DNA of 24,794 bases from JAJDIA01 sp031555735. GTDB taxonomy: Bacteria; Bacteroidota; Bacteroidia; Bacteroidales; Tannerellaceae. Positions 1 to 6,985 of this stretch are shown in pieces. The notes under the pieces are model-generated. The model saw only the letters and a program-made list of their open reading frames with translations. It had not been told where the DNA came from and ran no database searches. Location: the NCBI GenBank assembly GCA_031555735.1, contig JAVBUE010000092.1:1-24794 (forward strand), written 5' to 3'. Numbering within the stretch: position 1 is the stretch's first letter; each line of letters begins with the position of its first letter. Both the position numbers and the translations under genes were made by a program.

Positions 1-234
1 GAGGAAGGGTATATCTTATTGTCCATAAATAAGTTAGGTGTGTGGCAGATACCCGTGGCAGATCCGTTTTCCCGCCTTTTTGCTGCCACATCTGCCACTG
101 CTTTCACTCCCTTTCATTATCAGCCACTTACAGTGGAAGGACCCTCGTTTTTGGGCGTCTCCTTCCACACTTCCTTCCACTGGCTGGCTTCCGCCATTTG
201 CCGGGGGCAAAAACGTTGTCAGAATCTCAATCTG

Positions 235-344
235 CATCTGGATGTTGTTGTGTCAACGTTTGGATGTTGGTTGAACAACATCCAGACGTTGTTGACACGA
301 GATGTAGATGGCGATTTATCAACATCCAGTTGGAAAAACTGTTA
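235..344. repeat. 22 bp-periodic array, five degenerate units (left flank)
   Basis: Five consecutive 22 bp steps start at 235, 257, 279, 301 and 323. Units carry a CTGGATGTTG-like core or its complement CATCCAG. The orientation of the core flips between units while the 22 bp phase is kept. The array sits in the loop of the long inverted repeat. The period is not a multiple of three, which argues against a coding repeat, and there are no unique spacers, so it is not CRISPR. Confidence 0.7.
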
Positions 345-352
345 AAAACTAC

Positions 353-426
353 CATAGGTGGACGTTTTATCTACCATAGGTGGATGTTCAAACAAACATA
401 GGTGACAGATTGAACAACCACCTATG
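353..426. repeat. 22 bp tandem repeat CATAGGTG, three units plus an inverted copy
   Basis: Units start at 353, 375 and 397, each opening with CATAGGTG, and the second is CATAGGTGGATG followed by a TCAAACAAA tail. The inverted copy CACCTATG follows directly at 419-426. The same unit recurs on the far side of the operon at 22950-23037. Confidence 0.8.
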
Positions 427-631
427 ATTGTTTTTGCCTTCCAATGGTGGAAGTCAGCCAGTGGAAGGAAGTGTGGAAGGAGACGCCAAAAAAACGAGGC
501 CCCTTCCACTGTAAGTGACTGATAATGAAATGGGAGTGGAAGCAGTGGAAGCAGTGGAAGGAAAAAGGCAAAACCCCTGTATACAATATGCAGTTTATTG
601 TAGTGTATTTTTCTAATTCAAAACAGCTTCT

Positions 632-675
632 CAATAGGTGAACCTTTTTGTTCCAATAGGTGAAACCCGGAGAAC
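632..675. repeat. Two further 22 bp units, CAATAGGTGAA type
   Basis: Two adjacent 22 bp units start at 632 and 654 and both open with CAATAGGTGAA. They are variants of the CATAGGTGG unit found at 353-418 and 22950-23037. They lie outside the long inverted repeat and nearer the operon promoter. Confidence 0.65.
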
Positions 676-751
676 GTAATCGCCTCACACCTTGCGCCCT
701 TGGATCGTTGACTTAGCACACAATACAGCTCCTGTTCCATTTTTCGTTTTC

Positions 752-789
752 CCACCTCATTTTCTCCTTTTTAAGGGGGAGAAAGGTGG
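752..789. other. Hairpin-forming inverted repeat upstream of the operon
   Basis: CCACCT (752-757) plus TTCTCC (762-767) can pair with GGAGAA (778-783) plus AGGTGG (784-789). That gives 12 base pairs with a 4-base bulge and a 10-base loop. It lies just upstream of the predicted promoter box, so it is not in the expected leader RNA. It could be a terminator remnant for a gene upstream or a protein-binding site. Confidence 0.4.
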
Positions 790-808
790 TGGAATCGGGA
801 AATTCGGA

Positions 809-816
809 TATATTTG
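809..816 (+). promoter_or_regulatory. Candidate Bacteroidetes -7 promoter element
   Basis: TATATTTG fits the Bacteroidetes -7 consensus TAnnTTTG exactly and lies 37 bases before the chosen start of the first operon gene. I see no convincing TTTG -33 element about 20 bases upstream, where the sequence is G-rich. The promoter may therefore be weak, activator-dependent or read by an alternative sigma factor. It is the only good box found between the repeats and the operon. Confidence 0.5.
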
Positions 817-853
817 TACGGTAGGAATAAAAACCATCGGAAAAGAAAAGATC

Positions 854-1570
854 ATGTTTCGGAAAACCATTACGATATGCGCTTGCGTTTCACGCTCTTT
901 TGTGGATAAGGAGAAGGTAGTCCGCCTGGCAAACCAACTGTTGGATGCGGGTTGTGCGGTGACGATCTCTCCCGATTTATGCCGGCAGGCCATCCAGGAC
1001 AGGCCAGGAATGGAGGTGGCCGCTTCTTCCACCGTACTTGCCTGTTACCCGCGGGCGGTACAATCGCTTTTCCGTTCGATAGGGCTCGATCCCGCTCAGC
1101 TGCTGGATATCCGGAATGATGAGGTGGAAGAGATACGCTGCCAACTGGGCATAATAACACATGCCGGTACGGACGAAAGGAAAGGCGAAGCTTTATACCG
1201 TGAGATGCTGGCCGCTTTTCCGGCAGAACCGGGTACGGATGCCTGGTATCCGGTGATCGACAAAGACCGGTGTTCGGAATGTGAAAAGTGCCACGATTTC
1301 TGCCTCTTCGGCGTGTATGCCGTGGAAGATGGGCGGGTATGGGTGAAGCAACCGCAGCAATGCAAGAATAACTGTCCCGCCTGTGCACGGATCTGTCCGT
1401 CGAAAGCCGTGATATTTCCCAAATATGAGAAGTCGCCCATCAACGGCGGCGAGGCCGAAGAAGAACAGGCGGTATCGCTGGATACCGGAACCCTGTATGC
1501 CGAAGCCCTCCGGACGCGCCTCGAACACCGGCGCGCCAGTGTGTCACTCCTCCGAAAAGACAAACCATGA
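854..1570 (+). CDS. Two-cluster ferredoxin-like protein with HdrA-type N-terminal domain
   Basis: Predicted cytoplasmic electron-transfer protein of 238 residues. Residues 5-95 resemble the N-terminal domain of heterodisulfide reductase subunit A: an early ICACVSRSF segment, then a DLC motif near 41-43, then VLACYPRAVQSLFRSIGLDP and LLDIRN, mirroring the HdrA pattern of a VVASCSPR-type motif, LFR, then NIRE. The flavin domain of HdrA is absent. Two [4Fe-4S] motifs follow: C140-C143-C146-C150 and C170-C174-C177-C181, the second with CP. The frame is open 54 codons further upstream, but ATG 854 has a purine-rich stretch (839-850) before it, suits the likely promoter at 809 and gives a family-like N-terminus. 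Its stop overlaps the next start as ATGA. The specific partner is unknown; proximity suggests the radical SAM enzyme or the isoprenoid enzymes. The ferredoxin call is firm and the HdrA resemblance is by eye. Confidence 0.8.
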   Translation: MFRKTITICACVSRSFVDKEKVVRLANQLLDAGCAVTISPDLCRQAIQDRPGMEVAASSTVLACYPRAVQSLFRSIGLDPAQLLDIRNDEVEEIRCQLGIITHAGTDERKGEALYREMLAAFPAEPGTDAWYPVIDKDRCSECEKCHDFCLFGVYAVEDGRVWVKQPQQCKNNCPACARICPSKAVIFPKYEKSPINGGEAEEEQAVSLDTGTLYAEALRTRLEHRRASVSLLRKDKP

Positions 1571-2784
1571 CAACCGCCGATTATATCGCCACCTTCAAGG
1601 CAGCCCTACGTGTGCCCCGTGAGTCCACCCCCCGCCTGGTGTGGAAGTTTATGTACAATTTCGGCTGGCGCAGTATGCTGAATATCCATCGGTTCGAGAA
1701 ACGGCAAGCACGGAAACAGCCGTTCTTCCCGGCATTCGTGATGATCTCGGTCACCGAAAGCTGCAACCTCTCCTGTAGCGGTTGCTGGGTGACGGCGGGC
1801 GGACGGAAAGCCCTTACCATCGAACAGCTCGACGGTATTATCCGACAGAGCAAACAGAAAGGGTCGTACTTCTTCGGGATCCTGGGGGGTGAGCCGTTGA
1901 TGTATAAGGGATTGTTGGATGTGATGGAGCGTCATTCCGATTGCTATTTCCAGTTATTCACCAATGCCACGCTGCTGACCGATGAGGTGGCGATACGCCT
2001 GCGCAGGATGGGCAACGTGACACCGCTCATCAGCATCGAAGGACTGAAGGAGGAAAGCGATGCTCGCCGTGGAAAAGACGATGTATTTGAGCGTACCCTT
2101 GCCGGTGTGCGTGCCTGCCGGAAAGCCCGGCTGATCTTCGGGGCGGCGGCAAGTATCTGTCAGAGTAACTTCGATGAGCTGGTGAACAGGTCTTATATCG
2201 ACCTGCTGGCAAAGGAAGGTGCTCATTATTTGTGGTATTATATCTATCGCCCCGTCGGTGCGGAACCCCATACCGCCAATGCCCTGGATAAGGAGCAGAT
2301 CCGGCGGCTGCGGCAATTTATTGTAGAGCAACGGAAAAATGCCCCCCTGTTTATTATCGAAACCTATTGGGACGATCAGGGGAAAGCGCTTTGTCCGGCC
2401 GCTACAGGTCTGAGCCACCATATCGCACCGTCGGGAGCGGTTGAGTTCTGTCCCCCGTTGCAGTTGGCGAAAGATTTCCTGAATGCCGACGCGTCCAACC
2501 TGATCCCGCTGTTCGAAGACTCGGCGTTTCTGGCAGACCTCCGGCAGATGACGGCGGAAACATCCCGTGGCTGCATCCTGCTGGAAGACCCTGCCAAACT
2601 GGTCGCTTTCCTGGAACAACAGCAGGCGCTTGAAACAACGACGCGGCGAACCGTGCTGGAAGAGCTCCGGCGGATGACGCCGCTTGCCGGACATGACATG
2701 AAAGGGGAGGAGATCCCTGAACAAAATACACTCTATCGCCTGCTGAAGAAACGCTATTTCTTCGGCTTTGGCGCCTACGGCTAA
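1567..2784 (+). CDS. Radical SAM enzyme with additional C-terminal cysteines
   Basis: Predicted radical SAM enzyme of 405 residues. It has the CxxxCxxC [4Fe-4S]/S-adenosylmethionine motif at C66-C70-C73 (CNLSCSGC) and the SAM-binding GGEP at 107-110, then the usual TNATLL and SIEG strand motifs. Cysteines C276, C295 and C336 in the C-terminal third could bind an auxiliary cluster, as in SPASM/twitch proteins. The start overlaps the preceding ferredoxin stop by 4 bases, suggesting translational coupling, and that ferredoxin could supply its electrons. It is followed by isoprenoid genes, which recalls hopanoid loci where the radical SAM enzyme HpnH modifies a cyclised terpene. I see no proof that it is HpnH itself. 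Cofactor maturation or peptide modification are alternatives. The substrate is unknown. Confidence 0.88.
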   Translation: MTTADYIATFKAALRVPRESTPRLVWKFMYNFGWRSMLNIHRFEKRQARKQPFFPAFVMISVTESCNLSCSGCWVTAGGRKALTIEQLDGIIRQSKQKGSYFFGILGGEPLMYKGLLDVMERHSDCYFQLFTNATLLTDEVAIRLRRMGNVTPLISIEGLKEESDARRGKDDVFERTLAGVRACRKARLIFGAAASICQSNFDELVNRSYIDLLAKEGAHYLWYYIYRPVGAEPHTANALDKEQIRRLRQFIVEQRKNAPLFIIETYWDDQGKALCPAATGLSHHIAPSGAVEFCPPLQLAKDFLNADASNLIPLFEDSAFLADLRQMTAETSRGCILLEDPAKLVAFLEQQQALETTTRRTVLEELRRMTPLAGHDMKGEEIPEQNTLYRLLKKRYFFGFGAYG

Positions 2785-2797
2785 TATAGTACATCCG

Positions 2798-4351
2798 ATG
2801 GAAAGCAAACAGATATACGACATACCTTCTTCGCCGGATGTGCGGAACCGGTTACGGAACGAGATCGATGCGTTCATTGGCAGCCGCTCGTTCCGTCCGC
2901 CTGTGTCGATGGAGCAACTGTCGGAGATAGCCGACCAGCTTATCCGCGAACAGGCGCTCGATCCCGGTATCAAAGGATGGATCATGGTGGAAGCGCATAA
3001 CTGTGTGTGGCGGGATACCGTAGCATCCATCCCGTACGACAAACGGATCCTGTTGCTTCCCCAATGCCTCCGCCATGCCGGAAAATGCGAGGCGGAGATC
3101 GACGAACTCGGACTCTTGTGCCATCGTTGCCACCAATGTACGATTCCGGACCTGCAGGACCAGGCGGAGAGCCTGGGAATGATGAGCCTCGTTGCCGAAG
3201 GGTTTACGGCGGTGATGGGATTGATCGAGAACCGGGTGGTGGATACCGTCATTGGCGTCAGTTGCCTGGCTTCGTTGGAAAAAGCGTTTCCGTTGATGGT
3301 GGATCATGCGGTTCCCGGTCTGGCTATTCCCCTGAACGGGGACGGATGCAGGGATACGACGGTGGATTATGGGTATGTGAGCCGGATGATCCGTATGCGT
3401 TCGGACAAGCCCGTGAAGTTGCTGGATTACGACTACCTGAAATCCACCATCAGAGAATGGTTCTCTTCGGAGAATCTGACCCGGCTGTTGTCGCCTGCCG
3501 ACCACCAAACCTCGGCCATCGCCCTCGACTGGATGAAGGGCGACGGTAAGCGGTGGCGTCCGTATCTGCTGGCTGCCACGTACCTGGCGCTGACCGGCGA
3601 GGCGGAAGTGCCCGAAGCCGTCCAACTGGCTGCCGTGGGGGTGGAATGTTTCCATAAAGCATCCCTCGTGCATGATGATATACAAGACAAAGATACCCTG
3701 CGATACGGACGCCGGACGGTGAATGCCGTCTATGGCGATTCCATCGCGATCAATGTGGGGGATGTGTTGCTGGGTGAGGGTTACCGCCTACTGGCGGCTA
3801 CCGGGAATATCGCCTTGATACAGGCCGTTGCCGATGCGCATATCGCGCTCTGCAAAGGGCAGGGAATGGAATTGGAATGGAGCGTGTCGCCCCGTCCGCT
3901 GACGCTGACATTCGTGTTGGATGTATTCAATCATAAAACGGTGCCGGCTTTTGAGGTATCACTGCTTATCGGGCTGCTCTGCGCCGGCGACGAACCCAAG
4001 CTGCGCGAAGCATTGCGATTATATACACGAGCCTTGGGTATTGCCTATCAATTGCAGGATGATATCGCTGATTTTGAAACGGATGAACCGATTGCGTTAC
4101 GTCCGTCGGCCATCCTGGCTATGCTGTGTGAACGGCGTGATCCTCTCTTTGTACAGGAAATGTTGCGAACGGACGATTTGAAAGCGTTCCTGACCCATCC
4201 GGTATCCAAGCCGTTTCTGGATGAAGCGATTGAGGAAGTCCGTGACCTGGCGGCGTTTCATCATAAGCTGGCGTTGGATATGTTGCAAGATATAGACAAT
4301 ACGGAATTGAAGCGATTGCTTTTCCGGGTAACCAAAAAAATATTAAAATAG
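2798..4351 (+). CDS. DUF116-polyprenyl diphosphate synthase fusion
   Basis: Two-domain cytoplasmic protein of 517 residues. Residues 60-210 match the DUF116 pattern, with cysteines C90, C97, C108, C111, C114, C156 and C184 that could hold metal or an iron-sulfur cluster. Residues 230-517 are a trans-isoprenyl diphosphate synthase: GKRWRP at 250-255, first aspartate-rich motif DDIQD at 293-297 and second DDIAD at 421-425, all intact. The residue five before the first motif is alanine (A288), which usually permits products longer than C15, although chain length cannot be fixed from sequence. The frame can be read from TTG 2768, inside the previous gene, but ATG 2798 is preferred and leaves a 13-base gap. 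The fusion and the neighbouring cyclase suggest it makes the cyclase's precursor. DUF116 function is unknown. Confidence 0.87.
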   Translation: MESKQIYDIPSSPDVRNRLRNEIDAFIGSRSFRPPVSMEQLSEIADQLIREQALDPGIKGWIMVEAHNCVWRDTVASIPYDKRILLLPQCLRHAGKCEAEIDELGLLCHRCHQCTIPDLQDQAESLGMMSLVAEGFTAVMGLIENRVVDTVIGVSCLASLEKAFPLMVDHAVPGLAIPLNGDGCRDTTVDYGYVSRMIRMRSDKPVKLLDYDYLKSTIREWFSSENLTRLLSPADHQTSAIALDWMKGDGKRWRPYLLAATYLALTGEAEVPEAVQLAAVGVECFHKASLVHDDIQDKDTLRYGRRTVNAVYGDSIAINVGDVLLGEGYRLLAATGNIALIQAVADAHIALCKGQGMELEWSVSPRPLTLTFVLDVFNHKTVPAFEVSLLIGLLCAGDEPKLREALRLYTRALGIAYQLQDDIADFETDEPIALRPSAILAMLCERRDPLFVQEMLRTDDLKAFLTHPVSKPFLDEAIEEVRDLAAFHHKLALDMLQDIDNTELKRLLFRVTKKILK

Positions 4352-4363
4352 CCTGCGGGTGAG

Positions 4364-5242
4364 ATGAAGCGGACGATTTCATACAGGATGTTGGAAGCCC
4401 TTCGGCAAGGGAAAGATCGTTTGGGCAGGGAGGCGCTTGAACGGGTGATCGCTTTTGTCGAATCACAACGGATGCCCGACGAATCGTTCCGGAACAAAAG
4501 CGGACACTCCGACCTGTATTATACAATGTTCGGCTGGACTCTGTCATATGTGTTGGGTATCAGACAGGAGGTGCGGAAGATGCACCTGTATCTGGATAGC
4601 CTGCCGGAGACGGAGATGGATCTGATACACAGGGCGGCCTGGATGCGTTGCCGGTTGATTTGCCGGTTGCAGGCAAAGACGTGGTTGCCTCTCTTCTTCC
4701 GGAAGGAGTCTCACAAGGATTTGAACCCGGAAAGAACGGACTACTATCCGAATAACGACCCTAATGCTCCTTATTCCTGCTTTATCCGCCTGTGTATGCA
4801 GGAAGATGGGAAGGGGCGGATCGACGAGAAAGAAATGATTCTGCATACCCTCTCCCGTTACCGTATCTCCGGTGGCGGGTATGCCAATAAAGAAGGGGCG
4901 TTGTCTGCCACCACCAATGCAACGGTAGCGGCGTTGGCTGTACGGGGACAATTGGCAGGATATGATATGAATGATGATGTGACATACTTGTGGGGAATGC
5001 AGGATTCGTCGGGTGGTTTCCTGGCAACGGACGGTTCACCCATGCCTGATCTGCTTTCTACTGCCACCGCGTTGTTTATGCTGCGGTGCTATAGGATGAC
5101 GCCTTTCTACGCAGCCGGTGATATTATAGATGCCCATTGGCTGGATAACGGGGGCTTTGCCGCTACGCTGCTGGACGAGGTGAGTGATGTGGAATATACG
5201 TTTTACGGACTATTAGCCTTGGGAACATGTCAGGTGATGTAA
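4364..5242 (+). CDS. Prenyltransferase/squalene-oxidase-repeat protein, short alpha/alpha barrel
   Basis: A 292-residue protein with the helical repeats of the prenyltransferase-beta and squalene-cyclase superfamily. At least three repeats are visible in the second half: GGGYANKEG followed by TNATVAALAV, QDSSGGF followed by STATALFMLR, and NGGFAATL followed by EYTFYGLLALG. The length resembles one alpha/alpha barrel, not a full triterpene cyclase. I see no DxDD motif and no obvious zinc triad of protein prenyltransferases, so it may bind an isoprenoid without being a classic transferase. It begins 12 bases after the isoprenyl diphosphate synthase and overlaps the larger cyclase gene by 16 bases, so the two barrel proteins may act as partners. 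It could also be an accessory lipid-binding subunit. Fold confident, activity unknown. Confidence 0.78.
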   Translation: MKRTISYRMLEALRQGKDRLGREALERVIAFVESQRMPDESFRNKSGHSDLYYTMFGWTLSYVLGIRQEVRKMHLYLDSLPETEMDLIHRAAWMRCRLICRLQAKTWLPLFFRKESHKDLNPERTDYYPNNDPNAPYSCFIRLCMQEDGKGRIDEKEMILHTLSRYRISGGGYANKEGALSATTNATVAALAVRGQLAGYDMNDDVTYLWGMQDSSGGFLATDGSPMPDLLSTATALFMLRCYRMTPFYAAGDIIDAHWLDNGGFAATLLDEVSDVEYTFYGLLALGTCQVM

Positions 5243-6978
5243 AGAACAGGGAACAGCAGATCGAAGAAATGATTGGCGTGTTGCAGGCAGAACTACTGCG
5301 GCGACGTTCGCCGGATGGTATGTGGCGGGGGTATCTTTCGTCCAGCGCGATATCTACTTCCGTCTCAATATTTGCTTTATGGATGATAGACCGTGAGAAG
5401 TATGAGGGGCATATCCGGAAAGGGGGGGCGTGGTTGAAGGATACCATGCAGCCCGACGGGTCGTGGGGCGATACGGTGGAGAGTCCCTCCAACCTGACGG
5501 CTACCCTGCTTAGTTATGCGTCTTTGTGCGCGGTAGATGCTCCTCCGGCTCAGGCCAGGGAATACCTGAACACCCGTTTCGGCGGCTCAACCGACCAGCA
5601 TATCATCAAGGGGATACTAGCCTATTATGGGAAGGACCTCACCTTTTCGGCTCCTATCCTGGTGATGTGCGCCCTGGTGGGTGTGATCAGCCGGTGGGAC
5701 GATATCCCGCAATTGCCGTTCGAACTGTCGGTGTTGCCGCAAAAACTTTTCCGCTTCCTGCAACTGCCGGTAGTGAGTTATGCGATACCGGCGCTGATTG
5801 CCGTGGGGATTCTTCGTTACCGGAAAGGGAAAAAGAATATGTTCTCTCCGCTGCGGGAAGCGTTTATCAACAGATCGATGGATGTGCTGGTCAAGCTCCA
5901 ACCGGACAACGGAGGTTTCCTGGAAGCGGCGCCGCTGACAGCGTTTGTCTCCATGTGCATGAGTGGGGCTGGTTACCGGGAGCATGTTACTACACAAAAA
6001 GCGGCTGGCTTTTTGGTTGATACGGTACGTGCAGACGGTTCCTGGCCGATCGATACCGACCTGGCCGGATGGGTGACATCGTTGAGTGTGAAAGCACTGG
6101 AGAATGATATCCCCGACAAATGGCAATTGGCCGACCGCATCCGGCAGAACGCCTTTACCTGCCGGCACCCGTTTACCGGTGCCATGCCGGGAGGCTGGGG
6201 ATGGAGCGACCTGCCCGGGGCTGTACCCGACGCGGATGATACGGCAGGGGCATTGATCGCCCTCCATATATTACTCGATGGGGAGCGGGTTCCCGAAATA
6301 GAAAAAGGAATGGATTGGCTGTTGGCATTACAAAATAACGACGGGGGTATGCCCACGTTCTGTAAAGGATGGGGAAAGCTTCCCTTTGACCGGAGCAGCG
6401 CCGATATTTCGGCGCATGCCTTCCTGGCAATCTGCGTATGGCGCGAAACATTTCCTCCAGCTTTGCAACAACAGTATGCGAAAGCCGCTGACCGGTTGCT
6501 CTCCTGGATGGAACGCACACAGGCTCCCGATGGCTCGTGGATACCGCTCTGGTTTGGCGACCAGGATGCGAAGGATGAACGTTCGCCTGTATATGGAACG
6601 GCTGTCGCGGTGGATTATCTGGCGACAACCGGTTATTCCCGGGCTTTGCGTATGGCAGATAAAGGGAAGAAGTATCTGCTGTCTGTCCGGAACGCCGATG
6701 GCGGATGGGGGGGAGCGGCAGGCTTGCCTTCGAAAGTGACGCTGACGTCCCGTGCCCTGAAAGCGATCACCGCGTGTGGCGGAACCGATCCGGAGCCGGT
6801 AGTGGCGGGAGTGGATTATCTGTACCGGATGTTCCGGGCAGGGGAGATCAACCGGAACGAACCGATCGGGCTGTACTTCGCCCGTTTGTGGTATTCGGAA
6901 GCCTTGTATCCGCTTACGTTCTCCCTACAGGCGCTGAAACAGGTGCGGGAGTTCATGGTAAAAGAAGAACAAAAATGA
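5227..6978 (+). CDS. Squalene-hopene-cyclase-like class II terpene cyclase
   Basis: A 583-residue protein of the class II (protonation-initiated) terpene cyclase family, slightly shorter than typical squalene-hopene cyclases of about 630 residues. The catalytic acid motif is intact as DADDTA (D335, D337, D338). QW-type repeats occur across the protein: QPDGSWGD near 75, QPDNGGF near 225, ADGSW near 269, QNNDGGMP near 369, APDGSW near 433 and NADGGWGG near 489. The C-terminal IGLYFARLWYSEALYPLTF segment matches the end of the second barrel in the family. Such enzymes are monotopic membrane proteins with a lipid-facing channel, and the hydrophobic stretch at 175-197 may contribute. No squalene synthase is nearby, while an isoprenyl diphosphate synthase is two genes upstream, so the substrate may be a prenyl diphosphate, a polyprenyl chain or squalene made elsewhere. 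ATG 5227 overlaps the previous gene; 5269 is an alternative. Confidence 0.88.
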   Translation: MSGDVKNREQQIEEMIGVLQAELLRRRSPDGMWRGYLSSSAISTSVSIFALWMIDREKYEGHIRKGGAWLKDTMQPDGSWGDTVESPSNLTATLLSYASLCAVDAPPAQAREYLNTRFGGSTDQHIIKGILAYYGKDLTFSAPILVMCALVGVISRWDDIPQLPFELSVLPQKLFRFLQLPVVSYAIPALIAVGILRYRKGKKNMFSPLREAFINRSMDVLVKLQPDNGGFLEAAPLTAFVSMCMSGAGYREHVTTQKAAGFLVDTVRADGSWPIDTDLAGWVTSLSVKALENDIPDKWQLADRIRQNAFTCRHPFTGAMPGGWGWSDLPGAVPDADDTAGALIALHILLDGERVPEIEKGMDWLLALQNNDGGMPTFCKGWGKLPFDRSSADISAHAFLAICVWRETFPPALQQQYAKAADRLLSWMERTQAPDGSWIPLWFGDQDAKDERSPVYGTAVAVDYLATTGYSRALRMADKGKKYLLSVRNADGGWGGAAGLPSKVTLTSRALKAITACGGTDPEPVVAGVDYLYRMFRAGEINRNEPIGLYFARLWYSEALYPLTFSLQALKQVREFMVKEEQK

Positions 6979-6985
6979 TACGGAG

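Larger units (their letters stand above)
74..569. repeat. Long imperfect inverted repeat, about 140 bp arms
   Basis: The arm at 74-214 matches the reverse complement of 430-569 over nearly its whole length. The matched stretch includes the shared blocks TTTCATTATCAG, CACTTACAGTGGAAGG, CTCGTTTTT and GGCGTCTCCTTCCACACTT, and both ends are anchored by GCCTTTTT and GGCAAAAAC. Differences are substitutions and small indels. The 215 bp between the arms holds most of the 22 bp-periodic repeats. A transcript could fold into a very long hairpin, and the DNA could extrude a cruciform. No transposase is present, so a MITE-like or structural intergenic element are both possible. Confidence 0.85.
1..853. 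other. Gene-free repeat-rich upstream region
   Basis: No open reading frame here looks like a gene. The short frames lie inside inverted and tandem repeats and have low-complexity translations. The stretch contains a long inverted repeat (74-214 with 430-569), three blocks of 22 bp-periodic repeats, a 9 bp triplicate (535-561, unit AGTGGAAGC), a hairpin (752-789) and a promoter-like box (809-816) before the first operon gene. Positions 570-631 and 676-750 show nothing I recognise. Confidence 0.75.

Noticed and set aside
235..426. CRISPR-like array
   Set aside because: The units abut with a 22 bp period and have no unique spacers. They are degenerate and flip orientation, and no cas genes are present.
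19..688. Short open frames in the upstream region
   Set aside because: They lie within inverted and tandem repeats, overlap one another in several frames and encode low-complexity sequence without recognisable motifs.
1954..3252. 432-residue minus-strand open frame
   Set aside because: It runs antisense to the radical SAM and DUF116-synthase genes, both of which have intact family motifs. Its translation shows no domain.
2798..6978. Complete hopanoid biosynthesis cluster
   Set aside because: No HpnC, HpnD, HpnE or other recognisable hopanoid genes accompany the cyclase-like protein.
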